Source of the DNA: Vitrella brassicaformis
Lineage: Eukaryota; Sar; Vitrellaceae
DNA: 64,000 nt
Direction: 5' to 3'
NCBI GenBank assembly: GCA_001179505.1
Contig: CDMY01000255.1
Coordinates: 550,570 to 614,569 of the forward strand
Positions 12,400-26,000 of the stretch are shown piece by piece. The position numbers and the translations under genes were made by a program. The notes below the pieces were generated by a model that made no database searches, was not told where the DNA came from, and saw nothing but the letters and a program-made list of their open reading frames with translations. Within the stretch, counting starts at the first letter, position 1. Each line of letters begins with the position of its first letter.

Positions 12400-12940
12400 G
12401 CTGGTATGTATTCTGTTCTGTGTGCGTGTGACTTTTTCGTCGATCGCATGCTATCTTGTGTCGATACGTGTGGACAGCATTCACGTGCATGCCTACACGT
12501 TTTTCTCCCACTCCGTTCCCCACGGCACACGTGCTCGACTGCATGCACCCCTTTCATGTGCCTGTCTGCCTGTGTCACCGCATTTACTACATGTATGACT
12601 GTGTGCCAATCGCCCAACGGAGCCTGCAGCGAGGGGTTGGCGGTGCAAAGCTCAGCTCTGAGCTCTGGACCACCACCCTCAGCCTAATTCGGTATTAGGG
12701 TACATGCACGAGAGTACATGCGTGCAAGTCATTTCATGACGGATTCATGGTGCAATGCTGTTCTTCCTGTGGTTCTGCCGCCTCCATGATCTGACTGAAC
12801 TTCAATCAACTCAGTTGCATGAATTGACCACTTCATGAATCGGTCACTTGTGTGTCCATGCGCCAGTCATCACACAGCCGACCATCAATCTCTCTCTCCT
12901 CTGTCTGTCTGTCTGTCCGTCTGTCTGTGTCTCTTCACAT
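12400..12940. other. Convergent intergenic region, no gene seen
   Basis: Tail-to-tail spacer between the MFS gene and the secreted coiled-coil gene. It is T/C-rich with repeated CATG and TTCATGA words and has no supportable ORF. Confidence 0.55.
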
Positions 12941-13999
12941 TCATGGTGCGAGGCTCTTCTTGTGGCTTCGCATGCCCCTCATGCTCATTCTGCTCGCTGT
13001 GCCGTCGATGAACGAAGAAGCTGGGTCCTCACAGGGCGGGACGACGGGCGGCGATGGACGGCCCGCGCACTTGGCGGCTCTCTCGTTCATAATCTCCTTG
13101 ACCTCCTTCTCCTGAATGCACATACACACCACCAACACATACATACACACAGGTGACACGAGAGATGAGTGACATCTATGACATGTCATTCACCTCTTTC
13201 CTTTTGAGTTGCTGTTCCTTCTTTCTGGCGGCCTGTTCCTCTATTTGTGCCTGCTCCTCCTCTGCCGCCTCTTCATCCTCAGCCTACACACACAGACAGA
13301 CACACGGCGATGCATAATTGTGTCTCACTCTCTCTCCTGTGTGTGGTTTGTTTGTTCACCTGGATTATGTCTTTGATGTGCTGTTCCTCCTTCCTTAGTT
13401 GCGCCTTGAGGCTGGCGTCGTGAGCTGCCAACACGCGCTCCTCTTCACGCGTCTTCTCCTTCTAAACCACACACACACACACACAGAGACACAGACGGAT
13501 GACGGCTGACTGTCTGTGTGTATCTGTCCATGTGTGTGACCTCAGCGGCCAGTTGTTTGTCGTGCATCTGCTTGTCGGCCTCGAGCTGGTGCTCGAGTGC
13601 GATTGCCTTGCGCTTGTAGTCCGCGGTGCGTGCCCTGGCCGCGTCTGCCTTGCGTGCCTCTTTGTCATGGATGATGGCTTCTTTGGCGCGACGGTCGGCC
13701 GCACTCTCCGCATACAGATCCTCAGACTCACTCGCCAACTCGTCTACACACACACAGAGAAACAGAGAGAGACACACAGACAGATGTCTGGATGGGTCGA
13801 TGGATGGATGGATGGATGGATGTGTGTGCATACCGGCGATAGCCTTTTCGGTGTCCGGTGCTGCTCCGCCGGCCTCGTTGATGCCGATTTTGGCACCGTT
13901 GACTGTGATGCTGAAGGGCGGGTTGGCGGCCGCAGTGGCGCGAGACACGACACACACAGACAGGAGCAACAGGACGGTCATCGCAAGTTTCATCATCAT
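12941..13999 (-). CDS. Secreted Ala/Glu/Lys-rich coiled-coil protein, function unknown
   Basis: Five exons join in phase: 13834-13999, 13541-13743, 13360-13461, 13194-13283 and 12941-13111 (732 nt, 243 residues). The N-terminus is a clear signal peptide (MKLAMTVLLLLSVCVVSRA, after a short MM extension), with likely cleavage near ATAAA. The mature protein begins with a short segment (PPFSITVNGAKIGINEAGG) and then becomes a long charged helix of Ala, Glu, Lys and Arg, predicted coiled coil, through residue about 190. The tail is Pro/Ser/Arg-rich. There are no cysteine frameworks, no retention signal and no catalytic motif. I do not recognise the family. Its start faces the next gene across 405 bp. 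Confidence 0.7.
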
Positions 14000-14404
14000 T
14001 ATGATTTTGACGGCAGCTTAATGAGAGTGAATGACGATGACGCACTGATCGTCAATTGATCGATCAAGGGACCGATGCTGTCTGTATTCCTACAGTCCTG
14101 TGTACATACATGTGTGCACACATACAGCTTGAGATCTGCGGTGCCTCTGCTGACACGGACATTCCACACAATTAATGCGACCGTCGCAGCTAGGCAACGA
14201 TGAGTGGGACATCCATCCAGTGCACCCATCCATCCGACACACGATGCACCACCCGTCCATGTACGCAGCTGTCGCCTATACCGCGCTGCTGCTGACGGAA
14301 CGAGGAGACAGAATCTGCCAGCAGGGATAACCAGGAGGGATAATAATGAACAGCCTCCGGCGGCGGAAATTCGGCGGACCGGACCTCTTGAAAATTGTCT
14401 TTAG
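14000..14404. promoter_or_regulatory. Divergent intergenic region between two secreted-protein genes
   Basis: 405 bp separate the start codons of the minus-strand coiled-coil gene and the plus-strand gene at 14405, so both promoters should lie here. No TATA box or known element is evident. Confidence 0.4.
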
Positions 14405-15757
14405 ATGTTTTCCAAGGCATTCTTGTTCTTTTTGACCGTCCTGTCCACCCTCTTCATCCTCACCTCTTCTCTCACGTTCCCTGATGACGGACGCCTGAAG
14501 AAATCCAAGAAGAAAGGCCGATGCGCACCAGGTGCTGTGATGGTGGTACAAAACGGCGGCACCCCCGGGATCTGCATGGATCTTTGCTGTGTGCGTACGT
14601 GTGTTGTGATCTCTGATCTGCAGGTGCCGGGAATCTGGGCATCAACTATGACGCGATCAAGGATGCCCGCCCCTACGCCAAAAGAGAGAAACAAGCTGGG
14701 GAGATGATCACCTTCCACCACGTCATACCAAAGAGCCTTCTTGTCAAGGTCAACCTGTACCACGCCATCGTTGCATGAGCATCGTGACCTCTTGTGTGCT
14801 GGTTTGCAGTGGTGGAATAAGGCCGTGTGTCCGAAGGAGGGTCAGGAGGCGATCCGCAAGTTCGTCGACGTGTTGGCAGAGCATGCCCCCAACTACAGCG
14901 GATTCGTGGAGAACCGAGCCACTCCGGCAGATGTCCAGGAGTGGAAGGACTTCATGAAGGACCCCAGCGACAACCTCGAGCTCAACGTCCGCGCAAAGGT
15001 GGCTTTTCTCAATAAGGAATGGATGCCGGCGGATCATGTTTGTTTGCTTTCCTCTGCAGCTCCGTGTTGCAGTGACCTGGATGCCCGGCAATGTGGTTAA
15101 AGGCCCACCACCAGGCAGACGGACGGAAGATCCTGGATCTGACTTCGACTATGTAACCTCTCACACCCAACCCTCGCCCCCTCCTTTGAGCAGTGAGATC
15201 TTCCTCCATATTGTGTTGTGTGTGTAGGGTGTGTGTTGGTACCAGAGCTGCGTTCACGGCCAACCCCTCTGCCCCGCCGCCATCGAAGCCAACCGGCTGA
15301 TGCGTCAATACGTCGAGACGGGAGATGTCTCCCTCCTTCCCCGCACAGTCGAGCTTTTCTCCCTTATTGCATCAAAGGAAGGCGACGGGTCAGTCAGACA
15401 GCAACAGACGACACACACACAAAGACACACACAAAGACACACACACATACACACACACACACATACACACACATATGGAGAGAGAGTGGCGTGTTGTGTG
15501 ATGTTTGATGATGGTGCAGTGCGCCGTTCTACAACCAGCTGTGGACCCACCGCGGCAAGAAGTGGACAGCAGGCAGCGATGAGACCATGAAGCCCCTCTA
15601 CTCGGCCGACCCCGCGGCCTACTGCCGCAAGCTGCAGGCCATGGAGGCCAACCAGACCACTACTGTCACTGTCAAGTTTGAGGGAGAATACGACGAATTC
15701 GAAGACGAAGAAAGCGACGGAGAAGAGGAATGGGAAGAGGAAGAGGAGGAGGAATGA
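14405..15757 (+). CDS. Secreted protein with HHVIPK motif and acidic tail
   Basis: Six exons join in phase: 14405-14531, 14624-14748, 14810-14998, 15060-15152, 15228-15388 and 15520-15757 (933 nt, 310 residues). A signal peptide is evident (MFSKAFLFFLTVLSTLFILT). After a basic patch comes GEMITFHHVIPKSLLVKWWN, which resembles the core of HNH/ENDO VII-type nuclease motifs such as LHH or GHH. Only the paired histidines and hydrophobic context are seen, so a nuclease call is tentative. Several cysteines follow (AVCPK, GVCWYQSCVHGQPLCPAA) that could form disulfides. The last about 30 residues are almost entirely Glu/Asp. An acidic tail on a secreted protein could bind cations or basic partners, which is inference. 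Nothing here identifies a substrate. Confidence 0.7.
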
Positions 15758-17084
15758 GCTGAATGGCGGCCGGCTACACACACACACCATTGAGACACCA
15801 TTCATATTCACTGATTCATCTGATTTCTTTCCGATGGCAAAGCGTCCTGAGTGTGGGGATCCTTGCGTGAAAGATGATACACCTGGACGGACGGAATCTT
15901 TCGAATGGATTGTTTTGGATGGGAAGCGATCTAATGAGACGTCCCACAGTTTGAATCGTCAAAAGGGTCCATCCATTCTCCACATTCAATGCGCCCGGTT
16001 GATGTAATGCACCCGGCTGCATGTCTCTGTCAGGCTCTCTCTGTGGCTCGGTCATGCACTCACAAAAGAAGAGCATTCACCCACCAAGAGACATCAAGAA
16101 CGCTCAAAAACCTTCCACGGATATAAATTGTAGGTAGCGATACACACGCCACCTCTCATCCACACCCGCACGCACCCGCCCACACCCATTAGGGTCGCTC
16201 CTTGTGGTCCGCTTATCGATAAGTGCCGCTTCTTGATACTCATGCCGCCAGCAGCCCCGCCAGGATGTGGTTCAGCTGCCCGTGTCTTGAGGTATATGTA
16301 CCTCTTCAAGTGCCTCGGCAGCAAGCTGTGGATGCATTTGCGACGATGAAGAACGCCGCAGCGTTGGAGAGTCTGGAATGCTCCACACAACATGGCAGAC
16401 GTCAATCGACAAATGAGTTTGTCTCCGTCTCGCGGAAATCTCGCCCGATGATCTCACCCTTCTACTCATGCCCACACAGAGCAAATCGTGCTGCCAATTA
16501 ATGCGTGCTAGACCACCTGGTCATTCATTGGCCTGGAACGGCGTGGCCAGCATCAAGGCATGGCATCCCGTTTTCGTCAAGGGGCCATCGAATACGTACA
16601 CTGGATGGTCAACGTGGGTCAGTCATTGTTGCAACTGATCGTTTTGTCAACTATGTCTGTGTCCGTATCCATCCATCACATCACGTGTGCGTGGCCACTT
16701 GCCTGCGTAAGTGACTTCATGCGCTGCGTGCCCCGCTCGCTGGGCACATTTTTTCCGCTGGAATAATGGGTTTGTTGATGTATGTTACAACATACAAACA
16801 AATGGCAACCCTCCGAGCCCATCCTCTTGCACTCGCCTGCAGCCTGCTCAGGTGTCTCTTGTAGCCATCGCCCGCAATGCCTCGCCCATGCAGTCCTCGA
16901 TTGTCGCGGCATGCATCCTTGATGGCCTGCCTTTTCTCGTTCGCTTCAAGTCACAGCAGAGGGGGAAACGCCGACAGAGACGACACATCGACATCGCTCT
17001 TCCTGCACGCAGCGCACCGACAACCACAGCACGCACGCAAGAAATCATCTGGTGGATTTTGAGCTTCCTTCCCCCCATGTGTGC
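15758..17084. other. 1.3-kb convergent gap without a supportable gene
   Basis: Only short overlapping ORFs occur, with no splice chain and no recognisable domain. A fragment near 16430-16480 can be read as a short F-box-like phrase, but it is too weak to call. Part of the interval may be a long 3' UTR. Confidence 0.5.
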
Positions 17085-20000
17085 TTACTCCTCTTCTGCC
17101 GGCGTGGGCGGGGGAGGCTGCTGCTGTGGATCCTTCTTCTCTTCGCCTGCAGTGGGCCGCCTTCGCCACTCTTCCCTTGGACCCTTGCCGCCATGATGCC
17201 GGTGGCCCTGCCGCTCCTTGTCCCTCTCCCGATGGCGGCCGCCAGACTGATGATGCGCAGGGGGTGCGCCAGGCTGGTGGTCGCGCTCACGGTCACGGTC
17301 GCGGTCAGGCGGTCTGGATGGTCGCTCAGCCGGCTGCCTGCCGCCCTGCAGTGGGGCGTCCGCCGGAACAGACAGAGTACTGCTTGTGGGCTCTGGGTGG
17401 GAGTCACTGGCGCGTGCTGCTGCTGGTGCTGCTGGTGCTGCAGAGCAAGGTGCGCCTTTGTGCCTGTCCCCACCACCAGCACTTGGCGTGGACGGGGCCT
17501 CACTGGGCGTGTGCTCGTGTTGTTGTCTTCGCCTGTGTGGCGACCCGCCCCGCGACGTGACGACATTGGCAGATCCAGTACTGTTGAGGCTGACGGAGGA
17601 TCGGGAAGCGGGGCTGACGGCGCGGCCAGAGCCGCCCGCGGCTCGCTCGCCTTCCCTCTTCGCCTCCCGGTGGTCATCTTGGCTTGGCGGCGACGTTGAT
17701 TGGCCCGCTGGTTGAGCAGCCGTTGCTGGAGCTGTAGCTGTGACCGCCCCCTCCTTCGGCCGACTGCGCCTTTTGGAAACCACCTCGATCCACTCTGCAC
17801 CTGCACCAACGAGAGGAGGGGGGAGAAAGAGACAACACCGATAAATGCAACGCACTCATGGGCATGTCTGACGGGCTCTCTTTGCGCGTGACCTGGGGAG
17901 TCCTCTGCGCTTCTCTCCTGCTCGGCTGGGGGCACGTCCGGCACGTCTGATGCGTCGCCAAAGTCGTCCCCAAGGAGGCTCACCACCGATGCATTGGGTG
18001 AGAGCTCCGACTCGGGGATGACCTCGCCGTGCTTCTCCATCTCGGACTTGATGGACTGATATGATAAGGACAGCACACGACATGCGAATTCACTTGATGG
18101 ACACGCGCTCCCCTCCCACCCATCGAAGAAGCTGCATACATACCTCGATGTTGGCGTACGCGTCTTCAAGCTCCCTCTCGAGTGCAGCCTGGGACTCCTT
18201 CTGCGCCTTCTTGCCTCGCTTGCCGCCACTCACAACCTGCCACTTCTTCTTCTCCTCCAGGTCGTTGACCCGTGCGGTCTCTCTTTTGAGGCACTCCAGC
18301 CGCTCAGTCTCGCACGTGGGCATCGGCATCGGCGGCAGATGGCCCACCGACGCCACACTTGACGGCACTTCATCCGAGTTGAGCTCGTCGTCGTCCTTGG
18401 CGCTTTCATCTTCCTCGCACACACCCTCGGGTCCCTTCCGAGTGCTTGGCGCCGACACTGGTGGAGCTGCTGCAGCTGCCATTCCCTCAGAGCTCACTTG
18501 TGGGGGTGGCTCCTGAGCTCGGGCGGTCGGGGCAGGGCCCTCTGCTGCAGCGGGCGGTTGCCGTTGGGCCTGGCTGTCTGACATCCTCTCACTCTGGGAA
18601 GGGGCTTCTGGTGTCGCCGGCGGCTGCGCTTGTTGGTTGCCCTTTCTCGACGCCTTGGGCTGCCTCTTGGGTGCGTCGGAAGAAGTCAACACTTCGCTGC
18701 TGGCCGTGCTTGATGGCGGTGACGGCTGAGGCGTAGGCTGGTGGTCAGCGGCAGGTGCTGTGGTCGCAGGGCGGCTGGAGACCTTCCCTGCCGCATCAGC
18801 CGCTTTCTTGGGCGGTGGGTTGGCCTTGGCTCTCTGAGCCTTGGGCGAAGAGAAGCCCGTGGCGACGTTCGAGTACGTCATCCCACTCGCTGCCTGTGGA
18901 CTGGACGGGGGGCTCGCTTGTTGCTTCTTCGGAGGGGGTGGCGGGGGAAGGGGAGAGGGCGCCAGCGGAATCGCCGACGGCTGCTCAAGCTCGAACGGCT
19001 GGACGGGCAGCTCGGTCGGTGGGCACTTCCGGATGGGCTCTCCGGGGGGATTCACATGAAACGGTGGCACCGAAGCAGACGTCCGTTGAGGCACAGATGG
19101 GCCGGCACCTCGCCCCAGGCCCCTCCTATCTGCAGGACGGGAGGGTACACCCTCTCCTCTCTGCTGGCTCTCTCTCGGGGAAGGGCCGTCTGCCCTTTCG
19201 CTGCTCCTCCCTGCTGTGGACGCTCTCGCAGCGGCTTGAGAGGCCGCTGGAGGGCCGGCGGTCTTCTCTGCCGATGGGGCTGCTGGTGTGGCGTGCGGCG
19301 CGGCTTCTGCGATGGACTTCTGCGCGGCCCTCAGCCAGCTGCCCTCAGCAGGACTGGGCGCGCTGTCATTGGACGGGGGAGGGGGCGGGGGAGGAGGGGG
19401 CGCCTGCGCCTGCGCCGAGGCTGGTGTAGCAGACGCAGCAGCCTCGTTCGGTGCCTTGTTCCTCCCCCTCCTCCGATCGTTGTCCTGCGGGGATGGCTGA
19501 GAAGCTGGCTGCTGTGGCGCTGCATTGTGCGATCGACTCGTTTGCGCTCGTTGCTCTTTCTCTTGCGCCGCTGGCGATGGCGCTGATGGTGGGGCAGGGT
19601 TGTCACTGGCTGGCGTCGGCTGTTGCTCTGGTTTCGCTCTTGCCTGGGGCCTGGTCGATTGCTGTGTCCGGGCTTCTTCTTTTTTGGGGCCTTCCGAATG
19701 GAGGAGGGCAGGGAAAGATCTGCTGTCGTCCTCTCTGGAGGGCTCAGGGGGCCGCGAGGCAGCTGTCGTCCCGTCGCCTTCGAGCAACGCTTGGCTCTCG
19801 CTGGTCTGCGACGCGGCTGATCTCATCCTGGGCGCGGGGCGGGAAGGGGCCGCCGGCTCGCTCGGCCGTGTCTGCCCTCCATCTGCGTCTGGCCTTGGCT
19901 GCTTGTCGCCCGATTTCTTGCCACCCTTCTTCTTCGCAGGTGGCTCCTTTGGCCGATTTTCCGCCTCTGTGTCGCCGTCAGGTTGTGAGCGTTGCCCTCG

Positions 20001-23000
20001 ACCCCAGCTGGGTGCCGCAGAGTCCGCTGCGACGACCGTAGAGGGCGACAGGGGGGCGGATGCAACCCGCACCACCTCCAGAGGGGTCTTCCTGTCCCTC
20101 TCCGACGCACCCTGCACCATCTGGTCGTCCTTGGACGCGCTCCTCGGCTGTTGCCTCCTGTCGCGATCGGCTGCCAGGGACTCTTCCAGGCTGGGATAAG
20201 CATCCCTCTCCCGCGTGTGCGATGGCGCCTTGTCGTCTTGCCGCGGCGTGTTGGGCTTGGTGGCCGGCTGGGGCTGGGGAGGGGGAGGGGGAGGGGGCTG
20301 GGGTTGGGGGACGGTCGGGGCGATCTTGTTGATGCTTGCCGGATTGACCACTCCTCGCCCATCCTCGCTGGCCCTGCTCGCCGTGGTGACTGCAACACCA
20401 CCCGCAGCAGCAGCACTAACAGGAGCACCCGCTTTGGGCCGCGCGCCGCTCATGGCTTGGTTGATGTCGACGGTGACGAGGGGCTTCTTCTCGACCTGCA
20501 CCGTTGGAGGGCGGCTGCTGAAGAAGTCCTCGGGCAGGAAGAGGCTCTTGCTGGATGTGGACGACAGGCCGGGTGCTGAAGTGGGTGTGCAGCTGCCGTG
20601 AGGCGGGACCTTGATGGACGGCGGGTGGATCGAGGGGGACAGACCGCCTGACGCAACTGCAACAAGCAAAAGACATAGCGACGGCGAAGGAGATGTACGT
20701 CTTTAGATGGTGTGGTTGTTTACCTACCTGCACCGCTGCCGAGGATGCCATCGTTGCTGCCATCGTGTGTGTTCCGCCTGCAGAGAGAGACAACGACGCA
20801 TGACGCTCTCGCTGGGTTGGATGGTGACTTCCCTCCCCTCCCTCCTGACGTACCTCTCGAACTTGCGCACGATTGAGATGACAGGCGCTCCCGTCCCGGC
20901 GCCCCCGCCACTGTCGCCCTCGCCAGGTTGCCTGTCGCGCCTCTTGCGATGGTCAGCCACCATGACCACCCCACCCTCGGAGTGAATGTCATCCCGGCGC
21001 ATGTTGATCTCGCGGACCTCAGCAGACAGACCAAACTCGCCACTCAGGCTCAGTAAATCCACCGCGGGGTCTCTGCCAGCCCTGCTGCCTGGGACACCTG
21101 TCTGAGGCCGCTGGCCGGGTGCCGTCCGCCCTCCTCCTATAGCCGTGCTGCTGGCCTTGGGGACGGTCATGCGGCCCTGAGGCCTGACGGGGATGGGCAA
21201 CTGCCCGCGACCGTGGTCGGACTCAGATCGCAGTGATACGCCCACCTCCCCTGGCGTGAAGGAATTGCGATTCTTGCCAGATCGGTGGCTCTGCAGCGAG
21301 CCTCCCGGCCCTCCGCTGTAGAAGATTCCGCCGCTCCCACTGCCCCTGTTGGGGAAGGGCAGAAGGGCCGACAGCAGGGCATCGGACGATGACGTCGACA
21401 CCGGTGGGGGAGGCGGTTGCGGCTGGTGCTGGGCTGGGGGATGTGCCTGCCCATGATGATGCGGACGGTGGCTGTGGTGGTGCACAGGGGTCACTGATGG
21501 AGGGACCTGGGGCATCGGTGGCGCGGGAGGGGCCGCCAGCGGTCCAGGGGGGTTTGAGGGCGACCCTCTGCTGGCCGCTGAGGCGCTCTTGGGGAAGCCC
21601 AGGGGCGAGGGAGCGCCGTAGCTGCTGGACTGGAATGCCTGCAGCACAGCCGAGTTGCCCCCCTTGAGTCGGTGGTCGTCGACGAGGATGGGGACGATGG
21701 AGCCATCGGCCGACATGGTGGGGTACGAGTAGGTGGATGCCCCCGACGTGCTAACGCTCTCGTTCTCGTCGAACTCACACATGACGTCGCTCTGCTGCTC
21801 GCCTCTCGGGAATGGAAACAGGGCCTCGTGGTGCGGCGGCAGACTGAGCAGACCTGGACCGTCGTTGGGCCTGGACCGGCTCATGTGGGGCATCCTGCCG
21901 TGGCCAGGGTCGCTCGACGGCACCGAGTGACGGCCGCCCCTCCCTCCCCCGAAGGCGCCAACTCCTGACGGCGCAGCGGTCACCGTCTTGCCTCGCATCG
22001 ACGTCCCAGAGGGGAACCTCGCTCCGTGTGATGGGAGCGTGTCTATCGACCGCCAGCTCTGCTCGCCCGCCTCCCTCCTCACATCTGTCTCTGTTGGTGG
22101 CGCAGGCACCAGGCCGCGGCCGTCGACGGGCAGGAATGGCCGGGCTGGCCGGGACAGAAGGGGGGGCTGCATGCCGATGCCGTTGGGTATCAGGAATGGC
22201 TGGCTGTTCCTGGGCTCCGCGTGGGTGTCGAGACAGAGGGTCGACATGACTTGTGGTGGCGGCGGTACGCCAGTGGCCATGCTGTCGATGTAGTGCAGGC
22301 TGGACCGGTGGCTGGGCGGCGGGGGAGGGGGGTGCGGCCGAACGAAGGGAGGTCGCGATGGGGGAGGGTGGGTGATGCCGGGAGAGATGCGGAAGGAGTC
22401 GCTGTCCATCGTCAGTGTCCCCCCCGTCGTTGCGATTTGAGTCAGCGGAGACGACGGGACAGACGACGCATGCGCCAGCTCCGCACCCATGTGGTCGACA
22501 CGCCCACTTGCGATCGAGTCGGTCGTCTTGGCCTCGCTGCGCCCTGGGCCCATCCTGCCGCCCTTACCCAGCTGCGCCCTCTCCCGCTTGGCCTTCTGCT
22601 TCTTGGTCAGCTCCTCGCCGCTAGGGTCCTTGGCCGGCGGGGGCGGCTCCTTGGGCAGCAGCTCCTTGGGCCGCCACTTCATGTTGTTGAAGGCCTGGAA
22701 GCCGATCATGTCCCGCCCATTGAACGTCTGGGACATGGACCGCGGGATCTGAGCGCTGTCGAGCCGCCTGGACGTGACGGCCGGGGGGTCGTCGGACTCC
22801 TCCCTCTCCATCATACCGCCGCTGGGGGCGAAGGCACGGGCGTTGGGGTTCCTGTCGACCTCCCTGTGTGGTACTGGCTGCTCGAGTGGTCCTCCCCCAT
22901 CCTCCCCTGCCAGGCCCCTGCCCTTGGGCCCCTTCTGCAGAGCTGACGCTGACACTTGTGACTGGCTCTGGCTCTTGCCTGCACGTCCCTGCACCGGCGC

Positions 23001-26000
23001 TGCCTTGCCGCTCCTGCCTGCGCCTTTGTTGTCAACCTCCCCTCTCCACTCAGTCGACAGGTTCCTGGCCGACCGGGGGGATGCGTCGACAGAGCTCATC
23101 ACATCCGATGAGGGCGCTGGCTCCGACGGCTGCTCTCTCACGACGGCAGTGACGCTCTTGGCCTTGGGGATGGCCTTGGGCGTGGCCTCGGAGGCCAGCA
23201 GGGGGGGCTCCGACTGGCCAGGCAGCGTGGGGCTGTCCGTGTTGACCGGAATTGGCATGGTGGGGGTAGCAGCATGGGTGGAAGCCGGGGGCCGGGCGTG
23301 CCGTGATGATGGCTGGTTGGGCGAGGGCGCATCCAAGTCCTCGGGCTGCTGCCCGTGATTCGCTGGAGGGGCGGTGCCGTCCTGGAGCGGCGGAAGGTTG
23401 AAGTTCTGCAGGACGCCCAGTGCGATCGGCTCCGCCGGCATCCGCTCATCTGCCGATGGTGGCCCCATAGTGCCCTGGTGGTTGAGCAGGTGCTGCAGGT
23501 GGTGCAGACGATGAGCGGCGGATGTGCTGGTGGCCGCGCCGCTGTCATTGTTGGCCGCTGTTGCTGCTGCCTCCTGGTGGTGCTGCTTGAGGATGGTGCA
23601 GAGCTCCTTCAGGCCATCGACCTCCTGGTCTTGCGATGACAGCCACTGTGGCCACGGCATAGGGGGCGGCAACAACTGCGCCATGGTCTCGTCACGGTGG
23701 CCCGGTATCAAGCCGTTCCGCCCTGCGATCGCGCCTCTCGCCCCTGTTGATTGTCGCGGCACCGGCCCACCATCGCTCGTCGGCCCCGACGCTGCTGCTG
23801 CCGCAGCTGCTGCGGCCAGTCCATTGCCCCTCGGCCCATCACCGTCCTGCGTCGGCGGCAGCTGCACATTGCCAAAATCAGGAAGGCTCCCCTGCCGCAT
23901 TCCCCTGTCGTCAGGGCGTCCCGGGTCCATGACGGGCGAGGCAGCGGAGGATGTGCCAGGCGTGCTGGGCAGTCCGCTCATGCCGCCCCTGGGGGAGGCC
24001 CCTCTGTACAGACTGGGGGTGGATGGCTGCGAGCGGGGCGGCAATGGGGGCCGCGGGCCGGGCGGGGGAGGAGGGTGCGACGGATGGAAGACGTTGGGCG
24101 TGAACCGCCCGGGACTCCCAGCGATCGACTCATCCGTCTGCGTGAGGGTGTCGGACGAGGCACCCCTGATCGAGTGGGGGAGCGTCAGAGCCGCCGAGCC
24201 CGCCTGGGTTGCGTGAGTGCCGTCGACCAACGCCTGCAGCGCTCCAGAGGAGCCGTCGAGGAGGCCCTGGCCGATGCCTGTCGTCTGAGGAGGGGAGAAG
24301 TGCAATCCGAATGAGGGGTGGATGATGGTGGGGTGGCTGGTGCCCATGTCGCTGTTGATGGACCGGTCGCGGACGGCGTGCTGTGGCTGTGGCTGGTCGG
24401 AGGAGGGGGTCGGGGCGGGGGTGGGCGTAGCGCTGGGCGGGATGAGGCCGCTGGTGGTGGGCTGCTGAGACAGCCAATTCAGCCGGTCGCTGGGATGCAC
24501 GGCTGGGGCCTGAGAGGCCATCTGGTTACGGCACATAGACAGACAGACAGGCAGACAGATATGGACAAGGGAACCATCATGGACATCAACCGTGTGTTCC
24601 CTCAAGTAAAGTACCTGATTGTTGGTGGCATTGGCATTGGCATTGGGTCGCTGTGTTGCCACGCCGCCCTGCATGCGGTTATGCAGCTCGAGGATGCTCT
24701 CGAGTGAGGGTGGCGGGGGCGGAAAGTGAGCGTGTGCGTTGAACCATATGGCCGGGGAGTAGTTGTGCAGGTCGTTGTCCAGCATCTTCAACGTGTTCTT
24801 GAAAAACTTGCGCAGAGACGCACTGCACTGGCTCTCTGAACCAACGAATGCCGCATATCAGTGGCCATGATCCTTTCTCTAGTGTATGTATGCCCTCGTG
24901 CAGTGAGTGCATGGCTCACTCACTCAGGATGGCGTCGAGCACTTCGTAGCCCATCTTGAAGGCCTCTGCGATGCGGTAGAAGGACGTCTGCGAGACCGAC
25001 CGCCCCAGGTTGTTGAGGTTCATCAGCGGGTCGACGATGTTGACGCTCTTGAAGGCGAACCCGCCCACATTGTAGGGCCCGCCGCCCGTGTTGCCGGGCC
25101 GCCGACCCGACGACGCCAACAAGCCTGTCGGCAGCACCGCGCCGTGGTACCCATACGACTGGCTGAAACTGCAGCCAACAACAGACGAGCGAGCATGGGA
25201 CAGCGGTTAGGCTCTTCCGTTGCCTGTAACAGACAAACCTGCTCCTGAGCGATTCGACCCACTGGACGATCTCCATGGACACGGGAGGCTGGGCGATGTT
25301 GGTAGCGGCCCTCTCAAGTTGCGGGTCGGGCAGCTGGGAGAGGGCGTTGGCGGCGACCCCGCCGGCCTCCCTCTTGGCCTCGTTCATCTTGGCCTCTGTG
25401 ATGCGCTTGAGCTCGTCCAGGGGCAGGGGGCCGCAGACCGTCACGGCCTGCTTGTCCCAGGGGAAGTTGGCGTAGAACTGCAGAAACTTGAACAGCACCT
25501 GCATCGCATAGTATCGCATGGCGGACAGAGAGAGAGGGGAAAGCGACAGATACTTCGTGTGACGGAAGGGGGTGTCCTTAAGGGAGGGAGGGTGGTGTGA
25601 ATGAATGGTGTTCGTATCGCACCTGCAGTGGCGTCCTCAGCTGGGGTTGGAAGAGGTGGAAGACGCACAGTACCAGCGTCTCGAGGGCGTAAGTCGCCAT
25701 CAGTCCGCTCCGGGAACCCAGCGTGTGGCTCTCATACGCACACCAACACTGCAGCAGCAAGCACCACAATATGGATGGATGGATGGCAGCGACGAAGGAA
25801 GGCATTAGGTGGGCCAGGGTGTGGTGTGTGGTGTGGTGTGATACGGGCGTCTGTGGTGTGGCTCCGTTTCGGTGTCACCTTGATGAGTATGGTGGCCCGC
25901 TTGAAGAGGTGGAAGTGCCCCAGCCGACGGTCAACGTGCTCCAGAAACACAAAAGAACAGCACCCACCTATCTGCAGGGGGAGGGAAGGGACACCACACA

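Noticed and set aside
16223-16501. Short plus-strand ORF in the 15.8-17.1 kb gap
   Set aside because: No splice chain, no domain, and competing ORFs in other frames.
18741-24216. Long plus-strand ORFs opposite the giant nucleotidyltransferase tail (for example 18741-19586 and 23524-24216)
   Set aside because: High GC content removes stop codons on the opposite strand. The minus frame is spliced in phase and continuous with a conserved domain, while the plus ORFs have no domain.
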